Assembly (NCBI GenBank): GCA_038501625.1 | Contig: JAZAYU010000001.1 | Span: forward strand, 7,841,377-7,905,376 | DNA length: 64,000 nt | Source of the DNA: Corbicula japonica | Taxonomy: Eukaryota; Mollusca; Bivalvia; Venerida; Cyrenidae | Reading direction: 5' to 3' | Shown: piece by piece, positions 34,881 to 46,700 of the stretch | Numbering within the stretch: the first letter of the stretch is position 1 | Layout: each line of letters starts with the position of its first letter | Notes under the pieces: model-generated | Databases searched by the model: none | What the model was told of the DNA's origin: nothing | What the model saw: only the letters and a program-made list of their open reading frames with translations | Translations under genes and position numbers: made by a program

Positions 34881-36090
34881 GCTTGTATTAAGAATGATCA
34901 AACATGCACTTAGTAAATACCAGGACACAAACTTGACAAATGTTTTAAATCTGTAAAATTATTTCCATGCCTCTGAATACCAATGAATTATTCTAATGCT
35001 CCTTCAACAACAGTGGTTAATTTTGTTGTTCTGTACTTATCCAACTATCTCAGAATTAAGACTGATACTAAATTTTGAATATTCAGTCATTTTATACAGG
35101 ATTTCACTTTCTTGACACCATGGCCTAACAACCAGACCCAAGCTGTCACAGAAAGAAAATAATTGCTCTTAAAATCTAGCAGATTGTTGCTTTTGATAAA
35201 AGTTAAATGTGCCAAAATGGTAACAGTGCTTATCTTTTGTCAATAGCCATGATCAAGTGTGAATAATTAAGATGTCAATCTCTGATCTTGAATGACAAGT
35301 TAATATTCCAAGACAGAAAAACTTCAGTTTTTGAAAGGTGATAAATAGTTTTATTTACTGCTGATTTTTTTATCTGATTGATCAAAAGAATTAAATAATT
35401 GTTTTCCCCTCTGAGCAGGAAATTCTTATCTGCAGACAGAGATTAAAATCTAAACTTCAGAAATTATAATTGATATGTCAGACATCTTAATATCAAAATA
35501 TTTCTGAGCATTAAAATGACATGTATATTATTTTGTTTTTACATAAAAATTACATAAAAATTAATCTTGCACCATTAAAAAATTTAACTTATTGAATTTG
35601 TGTTTTTTTAATACTAGTCGATCATTACACATTTAATGATTAAATGTGGTTTAATTTCATTCATTTCACATAAATTATGATCAATAATTAATTAACAGAG
35701 GTAAATATTTAACTTTTGATTAGGTTTGTATCAAAATTAATTTATTATATATTAACTGTTTTATTTAATGATTTATCTTTTAAAGTAAACAGGATTTGTG
35801 TCAGATTGCATTGAAACTCATGTATACACACCAAGTTATATGTGTATTGATTCTCAGATTCCTATTTAAAATAATGTTACATGGAATTGAAAAATGTCTT
35901 GAAATGTTCTTATTTCTTTGTTTGATAATTTGTTTCCAATTTTATCTTCTTTATTTTTTTTATGGTAATACAAAACCTCAAGGTTATTCTAAATACTAAA
36001 TATACAAGTAATTTGTGAAATGATTTATTCTGCTGGTCTGTATAATTTATTTCACATAGAAATTATCATTAACATGCTCAGTACAGTACA
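34881..36090. other. AT-rich intergenic DNA, nothing recognised
   Basis: No plausible exon or repeat boundary. Confidence 0.5.
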
Positions 36091-36094
36091 ATAC

Positions 36095-36890
36095 AACTTT
36101 TATTTATTGCTTGTGTAGTCAAACTATAACATATTTCGATGTGGGGTAGCACCTATTTGTTTAGAAACTGGCCGTTTTGAAAATCTTCCAGTTGAGAATA
36201 GACTTTGTCCAATATGTAAATCATCAGTTGAAGATTAGAAACATGTTTTGCTTCACTGTAGATCATAAGACCATTTAAGACAACAACTGTTAACCAAAGG
36301 ACTGAGCTTGAACCAAACTTTTTTAATTTTAGTGAAGATGACAAACCGATCTTTATACTCTCCAACAATGATATTATGAAAATAACTGCAAAAAACTGCT
36401 ATAATATTCTTTAACTCGGATCGAATATTTTATACAACTAAGTAAAGTAAGAGCCAAAACAAAACATGTATGTCAATCTGATAACTTTTACTTTTTTATT
36501 TCATTTTTTGTTAAATTTTATCTTTGTAAAATATGTGTGAATGTTATTACGCATTCGTGATTTTTAAAAAGTCATTCAGATAGGGTTAATAACTTCATTG
36601 AAGTCTTTTAGGTCCACATAAACACACGTGTTTTGTTCTCTATAAATAATGGTAACTCTTATGGAATTTAATATGCAATTTCTCTTAAATTTAACTTCAA
36701 TGTGATTAACCATGCCTGTATGTTCTCTTTTTAGTCTTTTAATTCAGTATTTTAAGACATAATGTTACACAGTCTCTTGTAACTCTAATTGAGTGGCATT
36801 GTACAATTTTAGTATGTATATATGATGTAAAATGTATGTACAATGATGAGACTTAAATAAAAGATTACATATAATAACATAAGCTATAAA
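36095..36890 (+). mobile_element. LINE relic, 3' end
   Basis: Plus strand reads FRCGVAPICLETGRFENLPV then RLCPICKSSVED, a stop, and KHVLLHC. The CxxC...H....C pattern is the C-terminal zinc-knuckle-like end of LINE polyproteins. Broken by stops. Confidence 0.7.
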
Positions 36891-37990
36891 GCTTTTTACC
36901 GACATTAACAATAACAACAGTCTTTTATTTCCATCCGGGCTTTCAGTACAAGACGACTTTTTTATACAGAATGTATGTTATACAGAATGTATGTAGACCT
37001 ACTTGCAAAAATAGATTTATTTTACAAAAATAACTACCTTTATATTTATTTTATATATCCAGTTAGACAGATTCTTTCTCAATTACTCCTATAAAAATTT
37101 GTATATTTTTTGAAACCTTTGTCAATTAAATGACAGTAGTGAATAAATGATTACTTTTAAGGCTGTCTACATGAAGTTCAGTTTGTGGATGGGTTTTCAA
37201 TAAAAACTTGTTTGGGAACTGAAAAGACTGAGCTCTATAATTTATATAAAAAATTTCCATATCATAGTTATTATTTGGTATCGAAAAGAGAGTATCTAGT
37301 ATTTGTTTTACTTGTTTTGTATGTTGTTTTTTTATTATTTCACTTTAGAAACTCTCATTTATTACACTTGTAAATGGCATTTTCTAGATGTAGTACATAC
37401 TGTTGAATATTGTATCAGACAAATTTTCACAGAAACTTGATTCAGTCTTTAGATATAATACTATCAACAACAATAACAATAATACATTTATTTAGATAAT
37501 TGGCAAACATATTGCCTTTGGCAAATTATACAAATTAATGTTATTGTTTCCAATTTCTATTGAAAACAACATCTTTAAAATTTGATTTCAGTTTGATGTT
37601 GATTTATCAGGTTATTGCAAGTCCTTACATGTACAAAACAAAAGAAAGTGTACTTCAGCTAGGAATATTTCAAGTGTGAAAATGTTTAATGATTGTTGAA
37701 ATATTTCTTCCTTGAAATATGTTACCACAGACGAAATATAGAGGTTAAAGACCTTTTTTTAAGATTGCTTTGTTGAGAAAGAAGACCCTTCTCCCTTTAT
37801 GAGTAGTTCATTGATGAATTTTAACCCAATCTCTGAACTTAAAACCCTGTATTACCCTTCATAAGACCACAGTCCCCCCCCCCCCCAAGGAAAAGACCAC
37901 CTTGATATTATGAGCATTACTTATCTGCCCCATTTTAAAGTTTGGCACAACATTCCCCCCAAAAATTAAGACCACCCACTGTCAAGATCA
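36891..37990. other. Intergenic DNA, nothing firm
   Basis: Contains a C14 run at 37875-37888 with a CCCC-rich neighbourhood, otherwise unremarkable. Confidence 0.45.
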
Positions 37991-37998
37991 GTGCCCAA

Positions 37999-38112
37999 CG
38001 TTATAAAACTGAGATTAGAAACCAGTCTCAAATCTCAAGCATCTGATTCGCCATTTCAGCCAATCAGATGCTTGAGATTTGAGACTGGTTTCCAAACTCA
38101 GTTTTATAACCT
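37999..38112. repeat. Family B hairpin element (centre deleted)
   Basis: GTTATAAAACTGAGATTAG to CTCAGTTTTATAACC. The left arm jumps from CATCTGATT to CGCCATTTCAGCCAATC, a deletion near the centre. Confidence 0.82.
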
Positions 38113-38667
38113 CCAGCCAACATCTGCATAGTGGTCTTGTGAGGTTTCACTGTAATAACAAGTGTAATTCCAAGTTGAAGTTTGAAATGCCTTGTCTGTT
38201 TGTAGTTATTTTTGACGTTCATCTCTGGTGTTTTCTTTGATTTCATTGTCTCATAATTAATGTCTTCTTGTTGTGTTGTCAAATGTATTGAACATCTTGT
38301 AGTCAAGGTCATGAAGCCGATGTCTTGATGGAGAATGTTTTCTTTTTGAAAGTTGTGACAAGGATTTTTGTTCAGATGGAATTTTTAATATAAGATTGGG
38401 ACCTCATATAGATGAAAGTGATTGTGGTTCATTCGATATTTTTAGCTTCAGGTTCTTATAAGCAATATTTTGCATTATAAATAAATCTACAAACAGCCAT
38501 TGAATTACACACGCCATTAGCATATTTATTGCCATGCATGTCTTATAATTTGCTCTTACATGTTGTATCTCATTAAAAATCTCAGATACATCAGACTGGA
38601 ACAGTCGATTAGTTCTCAGTGTAAAAAAGGCATTAACTACTTAAATCCACAAGATCTTGTAGTAAAA

Positions 38668-38894
38668 AGATACCATTTACTCCATATATAAATCTTTAAT
38701 TGCATGTGCAAACAGTGTAGATCCAGATCAGCCTGCACATCTATGCAATTAGGTCACGATCTACACTATTAGCTTTTAGATTCATTAGGTAATTTCTGAC
38801 CAAGATGCGACCATTCCAGATAAGAGGGCACACAAGAGGGCAGATAAGACTGGTCGCACAAGAGTTACCAGGAATGTATGAAGTAAAGGGTTAA
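38668..38894. repeat. Family A palindromic element
   Basis: CATTTACTCCATATATAAAT to TATGAAGTAAAGGGTTAAA; the right inner palindrome is degraded. Flanked by AAATCCACAAGATCTTGTAG and its near inverse AGATCTTGTGGATCT, about 20 bp each. Confidence 0.7.
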
Positions 38895-38988
38895 AAATTG
38901 TAGTACAAGATCTTGTGGATCTAAGATGTATACAATGCACAGTTATCAAGAGGGACTGAGAATTGTTGAGATAACAGTAAAATGTTGT

Positions 38989-39202
38989 TTAACCCTTTAC
39001 TCCATATATATGCACTTTATCGCATGTTTGACCAGAGTAGATCCAGATCAGCCAGCACATCCCTGCCTTCTGATGAGGATCTTCACTGTAAGCTTTTGGA
39101 TCAGAAATAACATAATAAATGAATCCTGATCAGATGACACATATGTGCTGACTGATCTGGATCAACCACGCCATAAATGATTGTATATGGAGGAAAGGGT
39201 TA
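38989..39202. repeat. Family A palindromic element
   Basis: TTAACCCTTTACTCCATATA to TATATGGAGGAAAGGGTTAA. Confidence 0.82.
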
Positions 39203-39545
39203 AACAAGTAAGACAACAATAGCACATCAAATAGAACTGACAAAAGGGGAACAAATAAAACCAATTAATCTCTTAAAATTTTAATCACATAATGGTAAAG
39301 AACTGTAACAAGATTAGGAATTCACAATCAGTAACATGCTTATCCTTCATGTCGGATTACATTATCTTATTTTCATTGCTAGTAGAAGTGGTCTTAACAG
39401 TGGACATATAAGCAGTGATTCCAGTAGATTGAACTTTTTTAAGGTTTTTGGAGGAAAGTGCAAGATACAGGGAAAACTCCATTACAGCATTGTCCCTGGT
39501 TCTTTTCTTTTCCCCGTGAAAAGCACTTCTATACTGGACATCAAC

Positions 39546-39924
39546 TTAACCCTTTACTCCATATATACTTAAAGAAATTAGATACGCAACACAAAATATG
39601 TTTCGTGATTAAACAAGTTGCGTTTTTAATTTCTTTTACTTTATTATATGTACCTAAAGAAATTAGAAACGCAACTTCTTTTAACATGAAATATATTTCT
39701 TGTTAAAAGAAGTTGCGTTTCTAATTTCCTTAAGTATATATGGGTTTTATCACATGTGCAAACAATGTAGATCCAGATCAGCTGGCACAAATAAGATCTG
39801 ATCAGGTTCTACACTGTTCACTTCTAGGTGAAAAATAACTTAATCTATCATAAAGCAAACAGTGTAGATCCTGATCAGATAGCACAAATGGAAAACAGCA
39901 ATATGTGATGGTGTACAGGGTTAA
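39546..39924. repeat. Family A copy split by a double hairpin
   Basis: Left end TTAACCCTTTACTCCATATA (39546-39567), right part from 39735 (TATATATGGGTTTTATCACA) to the TTAA at 39921-39924. Confidence 0.8.
39568..39734. mobile_element. 167-bp double-hairpin MITE
   Basis: Two consecutive hairpins built on the same arm: CTTAAAGAAATTAGATACGC with GCGTTTTTAATTTCTTTTA (39568-39646), and CTAAAGAAATTAGAAACGCA with TGCGTTTCTAATTTCCTTAAG-type end (39655-39734). Flanked by TATATA, consistent with a TA-targeting MITE. Confidence 0.72.
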
Positions 39925-40189
39925 AGTTATGTCACAAGTTTTAGTAAAGGGCAGAATCCCTGGACTTTCTCAGACACACTAATCACTGACTACAATATCC
40001 GTAATAAAAAGTAAGCCCACTTATTTAAGAAAAACACACATTAATACACTTCAGTACATAAATGGATTTCTCATAAATTCAAGATAAACTACATGTAGAT
40101 GCCCCTTTTCTATAAATAGCACTTAATCAAACAAGCCAAACATATTAAATGACAAATATAAACTGAAAAGAGAGTTTTATACCTAAATT

Positions 40190-40420
40190 AACTCTTTTTT
40201 AACCGTTTACTTCTCAGGATATGGCTACAATCAAAGCTCCATTTCAGCCAACCAATGCTAGAGATTTGTCACACATTGACTACAAGATCAGTGACCAAGG
40301 TTATAAAACTGAGCATGGACCAGTCACCATTTCAGCCAATCAGATGTTTGAGATTTGAGACTGGTTTCCAATCTCAGCTTTATGACCTTCAGCACATATC
40401 CATTGAGTAAAGGGTTAACA
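40190..40420. repeat. Family A relic containing a family B fragment
   Basis: AACTCTTTTTTAACCGTTTAC at the left and CATTGAGTAAAGGGTTAA at the right frame a truncated family B copy (40299-40396). Confidence 0.5.
40299..40396. repeat. Family B hairpin element (left arm truncated)
   Basis: GTTATAAAACTGAGCATGGA, CACCATTTCAGCCAATCAGA and GAGACTGGTTTCCAATCTC in order. Confidence 0.7.
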
Positions 40421-40443
40421 TACAGTGTTAGTTATAAAATCTA

Positions 40444-41172
40444 CAGTGGTATCATTTAATTTCGCTGGCACGAAATTTCGCCTAAAAAGACTGTTTAGCG
40501 CGGACATAAATTCGCGCAAATCCAATTTTTCAAACAAAAAAATTATTATTATTGATATTTTACCGACCCGTTACTAATACCTATTGTTTATTTGAACACG
40601 CGAGCTAATCATGTCAGTTGGCCCCCTGTCAATTATAACTTTCCTTTGTTAGTCAATTATCGGACCGCTGTTTATTCGGCGCTGCTAACTGACACGGGGC
40701 CCCCTTTTATCCATTTATCTGGACCATTCATATCATTATTGGCATGTTAAATTTCGTACCCATTTTATGGTCTAAAGTGTCAATTAATTGCGAAACAGTT
40801 ACTAAAAAAAGTGTTGATAAAATAAAGAATGAGATGACAAGATACTGTTTGGTAAAACGTGACCTGACCTAAATGTGCGGACTAAATTGTCGTTCAAGTT
40901 TTAGAGTAACATAAAACATATTTCAAAAGAAATTCGACAGTTATAACTTATTTTATTTCCTTTATTAATATAAGTTTTCAATACTTCAAATTTATATCAA
41001 ATAGCGATTCAGGCAACTATATATAAAGTGTAGGTCTATTCGGACATAGCACATTTCGAATACGTATGTGGAACTTTTTGGTTAAATTTTAGGTTAGGTT
41101 TTAAATTTGCGCACTGGCCCGAGCGCGAAATACGCATAAATTTAGCCATCGCTAAATAAAATGATACCACAG
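40444..41172. mobile_element. 729-bp MITE with TA target duplication
   Basis: Inverted termini CAGTGGTATCATTTAATTTC and the complement of CTGTGGTATCATTTTATTTA, flanked by TA (40442-40443, 41173-41174). GCGCGAAAT-type subterminal motifs on both sides. No transposase. Confidence 0.7.
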
Positions 41173-41805
41173 TACACAAAGAATGCAAATATATTGTTAC
41201 TGAACTGTAAATGTCTACTTCTATTTTTAACCCATTATTTGATACAAAGATGCATTCTAAAGCATTCAGTATATCTATTAATAGTGATGCTTCTAGCAAA
41301 CAATGCCATAGTTGTATTAAAAAAATCTCTTTTTCTTCAAGATATGCTGTTATTACATGTGCAACCAGTATTGATCAAGATAAGCCTACACATCAAGATC
41401 CTTACTGTTTGCTTTTAGATTAATTTGATTGTGACCAAGAAGCAAACATGTGTAGACCCAGGTAAGTGTAGATCTAGACCTGTTAAAAAGATCTGGTTCT
41501 ACAAGTCACACATGAGACACAAGCCATATCCATTCTTATTATGAATTGCAAGAGACTTTTCAAATTCAAAAAATCTTTTTGACAATCATTATCTTTTCCT
41601 CTATTATAAAAAAACTGCATCCACTCAATTTAACATCATCATACATCCCTCAGATAAACAAGCACTATATACAAAGCTCTCACAAGCTTACTAATGAGCA
41701 CCCAGTGTCTATGCAACATGAGTACAGTCCCAGAGATGAAATCACTGGCCTTCAATAACTGACTAGAACTCACATGTTAAAAATACAGCACTGTCAAAAT
41801 AATTA

Positions 41806-42007
41806 ATCATCTACTCCATAAATACTCCTTTATTGCCCACGAGCCGTCTGATCTTGATCTACACTGTTCACTTTTTTATTTTAGGTTATTTCTGACCAAA
41901 AATCGACCAGTGCAGATCCAGATCATAAGGCATGAATGTGCCAGCTGATCTGGAACTACACTGGTCGCACATGCATTAAAATGTGTATATATGGAGTAAA
42001 GGGTTTA
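41806..42007. repeat. Family A palindromic element (left inner part deleted)
   Basis: ATCTACTCCATAAATACTCC to ATATATGGAGTAAAGGGTTTA. Confidence 0.75.
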
Positions 42008-42047
42008 CAGTATCCTTCAACTTTACTGCAAAATACCTGGCTATTAT

Positions 42048-42289
42048 TTAACTCTTTCCTCCATAGATACACCTTAATTGCAAGGGCGAACAGTTTAGAT
42101 CTAGATCAGCCAGGACATCCTTGCCATCTGATCAGGATCTATACTATTCCCGTTTTGACTTGTTAGGTTATTTCAGACCAAAATGCGACCAGTACAGATC
42201 CTGATCAGACGGCATGGATGTGCCAGCTGATCTGGATCTATACTGGTCACACACACGTAAAAAGGCGTATATATGGAGGAAAGGGTTAA
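42048..42289. repeat. Family A palindromic element, well preserved
   Basis: TTAACTCTTTCCTCCATAGA to TATATGGAGGAAAGGGTTAA. Shares its right TTAA with the next copy. Confidence 0.86.
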
Positions 42290-42462
42290 CCCTTAAATCC
42301 ATTAGATATGGCTCATATTCTATGGGTGACCAGTGTAGATTAAGATGCAGTCTAATCAAGTTCTACACTTTTCTCTTTTAAATTTGTAAGGTTATTTCTG
42401 AGCAATTTTCTCGATATACACTTGACACACATGGGATATAAGTCATATCCGCGGAAAAAAGG
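42286..42462. repeat. Family A palindromic element, shortened (right of a pair)
   Basis: TTAACCCTTAAATCCATTAG, a GTGACCAGTGTAGATTAAGA core, and a degraded right end (CGCGGAAAAAAGGAATAAA). Confidence 0.65.
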
Positions 42463-42967
42463 AATAAATATTTTGGTTGAGGCCCGTGAAAGTGTTGGAA
42501 ATTACTGGAAATTTTTCATCTTTTTAAATGTGTTCTATGACATTTAGCAATATTATTCAATTCTGAATCTTGGATAAAACTTTCATGTTTATTTGTATAT
42601 TTTGTAGAAAACTATTCTAGATTTAAACAGGAAACTGTGTTATATTAGTTTAATCATGTCTGGCGAATTTGGAGTCATTCTGAATCTTTCTAAATCTGTT
42701 TTACAAAAGCACTGAGCCATACATTTTACAGTGTTGACCTTCAACCATAAATTAGTGTAGTGTTATATAAACATCATGTAACCAAAACATGTTACAGCAT
42801 ATTTCTTGTTTATCACAACTTCAATATAGTCAAACTGGTAACCAGTATATAAATTACTAATAACAGCTATATATAAATTAACCCAAGTTTTGTAACAGTA
42901 TTACAACCAAGCATATACTTGAACATATAAACACAGAAATGCTTTACATAACTCATTATTGCTTTTC

Positions 42968-43200
42968 TTAACTCTTTACTCTCTATATATGCCTTTTATC
43001 ATGTGTTGTTCATCCAGATCAGCCAGCACATTCCTGCCATCTAATCAGGATTTACACTCTCCAGTTTTAGATTTAGGGTTATTTCTGACCAAGATGCCAC
43101 AAGTGCAGATCCAGATCAGATGGCAGGGATGTGCCTGCTAATCTGCATCTACGCTGGTAGCACAAGTGATAAAATGTGTATAATTAGAGTAAACAATTAA
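42968..43200. repeat. Family A palindromic element
   Basis: TTAACTCTTTACTCTCTATA to ATTAGAGTAAACAATTAAA; 40 bp below the SRA1 stop codon, so the SRA1 3' UTR probably includes it. Confidence 0.75.
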
Positions 43201-43238
43201 ATGCATAAAATTCACTTGTCATTACATAGCACTTCTTT

Positions 43239-43733
43239 TTATGACAAGTTTTCAGTTTGCGTAGGCTCTGCTGCTGTATTATCACTGCTGTGACTTTCAG
43301 GCATGTTATCAGCAGCATTCAATCCAGTCTCATGCACCTCAACTTTATCACAGCTCTCTTGATTAATCACTTCCTGTGAGCCTGCATCAGTTACAGTTTC
43401 TTCTAATTTATTTTCAGCAGTTACTTCCCCTGATAAACCAGTATTTGCCTCCCTGGATTCTTCATTTAAAGTAATGTCCCTTCTTTCCCCTTGAAAAGTT
43501 GCTTCCCCAAATTCACCAGAACTGCCACCACAAGATGACGCAACTTCAGTTATCAGGTTTTCTTGGTTTTCTTCACTCACTTGAATTTCTCCGTCTGTAA
43601 CACTGCTGCCCAAGACAGCACTATCAACTTGGGAGTTGTTTTCCTGTCTATTTTCAGCAATAATTTCTTTCTCTTTGATGGCCAGTTGTTGTTGTTGCAT
43701 CAATTTTTTAATCCCCATCATCCACTGGTTCAC
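43239..43733 (-). CDS. SRA1: SRA1 exon 7 (last coding exon)
   Basis: 495 nt including TAA. Opens with VNQWMMGIKKLMQQQQLAIK, the end of the SRA1 domain, then a long Glu/Asn/Ser-rich acidic tail ending AEPTQTENLS. The tail has no counterpart in vertebrate SRA1 that I recognise. Confidence 0.94.
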   Translation of the reverse strand: MNQWMMGIKKLMQQQQLAIKEKEIIAENRQENNSQVDSAVLGSSVTDGEIQVSEENQENLITEVASSCGGSSGEFGEATFQGERRDITLNEESREANTGLSGEVTAENKLEETVTDAGSQEVINQESCDKVEVHETGLNAADNMPESHSSDNTAAEPTQTENLS

Positions 43734-46700
43734 CTAAAATCAATAACAAAGCTAAATGTATGCATACTCGAGGTCTGAATTTACCGCGCATCTCTATTAC
43801 CAAAATAAATTAGTTATGTAGTCATGCAATTCCATTTTTGATAACTTGTTCTCCATTGTATGTAAAAAACGAGAATCTGTACTTGACAAGGTAACTTAAC
43901 TATTCACTACATATGGATTTTATTGCATATATGTGTATATATTCAGATCAGCCAGCACATCCATGCCATCTGATCAGGAACAACACTGTTCGTTTTTTTG
44001 TCAGAAATAACCTAATAAATCAAAGTGACCTGTGTAGATCCAGATCAGCTGAGGCATATGTGCTTGCTGATCTGGATCTACACTGATTGCCTATGCCGTT
44101 AAGGCTTATATATGGTTTAAAAGGTTAATAAAAGCCCAACTTCAAATAATGCATCCAAAAACTAGTTAATGTAGGTAAAAGAGAAGCCACTACAACATGA
44201 CCAATACCCTATGCCTTGGAACAGTCACTCTTACCTCAGCTATGTGGTCCACCATTAGTGCTAGGTGTAGGTGATTCACTTTATCTGTCTCTTCATTCAC
44301 CAGAGCTAACAAAAAAAACCCAAAAACATCAATACATTTAAGAGCTAACAAAAAACCCCAAAAACATCAATACATTTTATCAAAAATATTGATGGTTTTC
44401 ATTACAGTATGGAAAACAGTTGGTTTGTTTAAAGTGTGTGAAGCCTTGAACTCATTCGTACTTTAAACAACCCAACTATTTTCCATACCCAAATGAAAAC
44501 CATTAAATATTGATTAAATCCTTATATTTACACTCATAAACACTTTCATTAATACAGAAATTATGAGAAGAATTCATGATATTACGGCTTTTTCAAAAGG
44601 CTGTTGGAACTGCAATGTTGACGACACAGTGAAGACGACACAGTGAATTAGGGCACGCTTTTTTGTAGCTACTCGTGGCAAAACATGCGTGCTCGGCGAC
44701 GTCACACATCTAATCATTTTGCAACTTCCAATAAATTATGAACATAGCCACGCCTTTTAAAAAATACGTCACACTGTTTACCAACAGAAATTATGATCGG
44801 TTTGATGAATAAGACTTTATCGTAGAGAACGAAGTTGAAGTGCAAATATACAATGTTTGATTGGTGTTAATATATTTCATTAAACACACAAAAACTGTTA
44901 GAACCTCAAATAAATTAAGAAACTACACTGTAATGTAAAGACATGCTGAAAAGTAAAGTTAATTTGTATTAATATTTTCCAACAGAACATATTTATGCTG
45001 AAATTCTGATTTAAAGCTGAATGCTCAAAACTGAATCTCATGCTCAAAACTCTCGGAAATAAGTATGGTTTAATTTACATAGCTCTGTATTCTAATCATG
45101 TCAGTCACTTGCCAACTCATAAAACATTTGTTCAGCCAAATTCAAAGTTAGAATATGACTAAAAACTTATTCCAACAGCAGTCGGTGAAAATTCAACTTC
45201 TCCGAGGAACTCTAATTCAAAACACCAACAATAAAAATTAACAAACTGAATTTAATCTCCTTATAAAGAATGACCATTGCAGTTCATTCATTGTTCATAT
45301 TTAACACGTTTTTTCACAGAATTTATTAACTGAAAACAGGTATTTAAGAGCGTGGACCCTCATAAGATTCTGTGGATGTTCAATCTGCACCTTCAATGAT
45401 CACAAAAATAAAAAAATGCTTTGCTTAGCACTTAAATAATTAAATTAAAGTATCTGCGATTCGTGAACCCAAATGTTCTAAAAAGACCTGAATTACACAT
45501 CATAAAAACCAAATTTCAGAAAATTGATTTTTCTTCACTCTTACCAATAGACAAGAGAGATATTTTAACTTTGACATCATCACTGAGTGATCCCTTTCTC
45601 CAACGATCTTCAAATATTTCAAGTTTCTTCTGTATCTCATCACATACTCTAAGCTGTAAACAAAAAAAAATTGTCATGGCTTTATATTAAATTTAAAACT
45701 TCTTTTTTCAGCAACATAAATACTGTTTAATGAATAAATATTTTTGGTTGATCATTTTTTTTTTATTTTGTGACTAGACTGCATATTCCCATGTTTATCC
45801 GGACTCTTCCTTCTTTAGTAATTGCCTTGTGTCACAAAATTCTTTCAAATTATGCAGTTTTCCGCAAACTTTTAATAAGCATGTTTTTTATAGAGGCAAT
45901 ATTACACTATTTCCCCCAAATTGCAAAGATCAAAGCCTGTTATGAGATCTGCATTCATGTAGGACCACAGTCAGTTGATGTTTCAATGTTTAATTTGTTT
46001 GTTCTTTCACTTTCCCCATGAATCATAATTTTTTTTTATTTTGAATATGACATGATCGAAAAAGTTAAAGCAGACCTAAATTAAAAGTGAAACTTCAAAA
46101 GCCTAGGATATGACCATCAGTATATTTTTAAAGCCACAAAATCAGTTTCTCTAAAAAGTCTTACTAGGGAAACTACAAAGTTGCATGTTCTTGATTTTAA
46201 ACTGTTTTAAATAGTTAACATTAGAGTTAACAACCTAACATCAAAATGTATAAATTCTTCCCAAATATTACAAGTAACTTAGAAAATTCTTGAAATGCAG
46301 AAGACTAGAACAATCTCGGCAATTCTTTAGCTTATCAAAAAAGACCAGTTTTATTATACTGACACTGGAGAAGGGACTTTACATTCAGTGTGTCATTGGA
46401 TTTGGATCTTTGGCAGATGATGACACAAGAAAACAAAACATATCATTCATTTATTTGTCATTGACTTTGTTCTGCAGCTTTAACCCTTTCCTGTATAGAT
46501 ACACCTTTATTGCTAGGGCGAACAGTTTAGATCCAGATCAGCCGGCACATCCGTGCCGTCTGATCAGGATCTAAACTGTTCGCTTTTTATTCATTAGGTT
46601 ATTTTTGACCAAAATGCGACCAGTGCAGATCCTGATCAGACGGCACGGATGTGCCGGCTGATCTGGATCTACACTGGTCGCACATGCGTAAAAATGCGTA

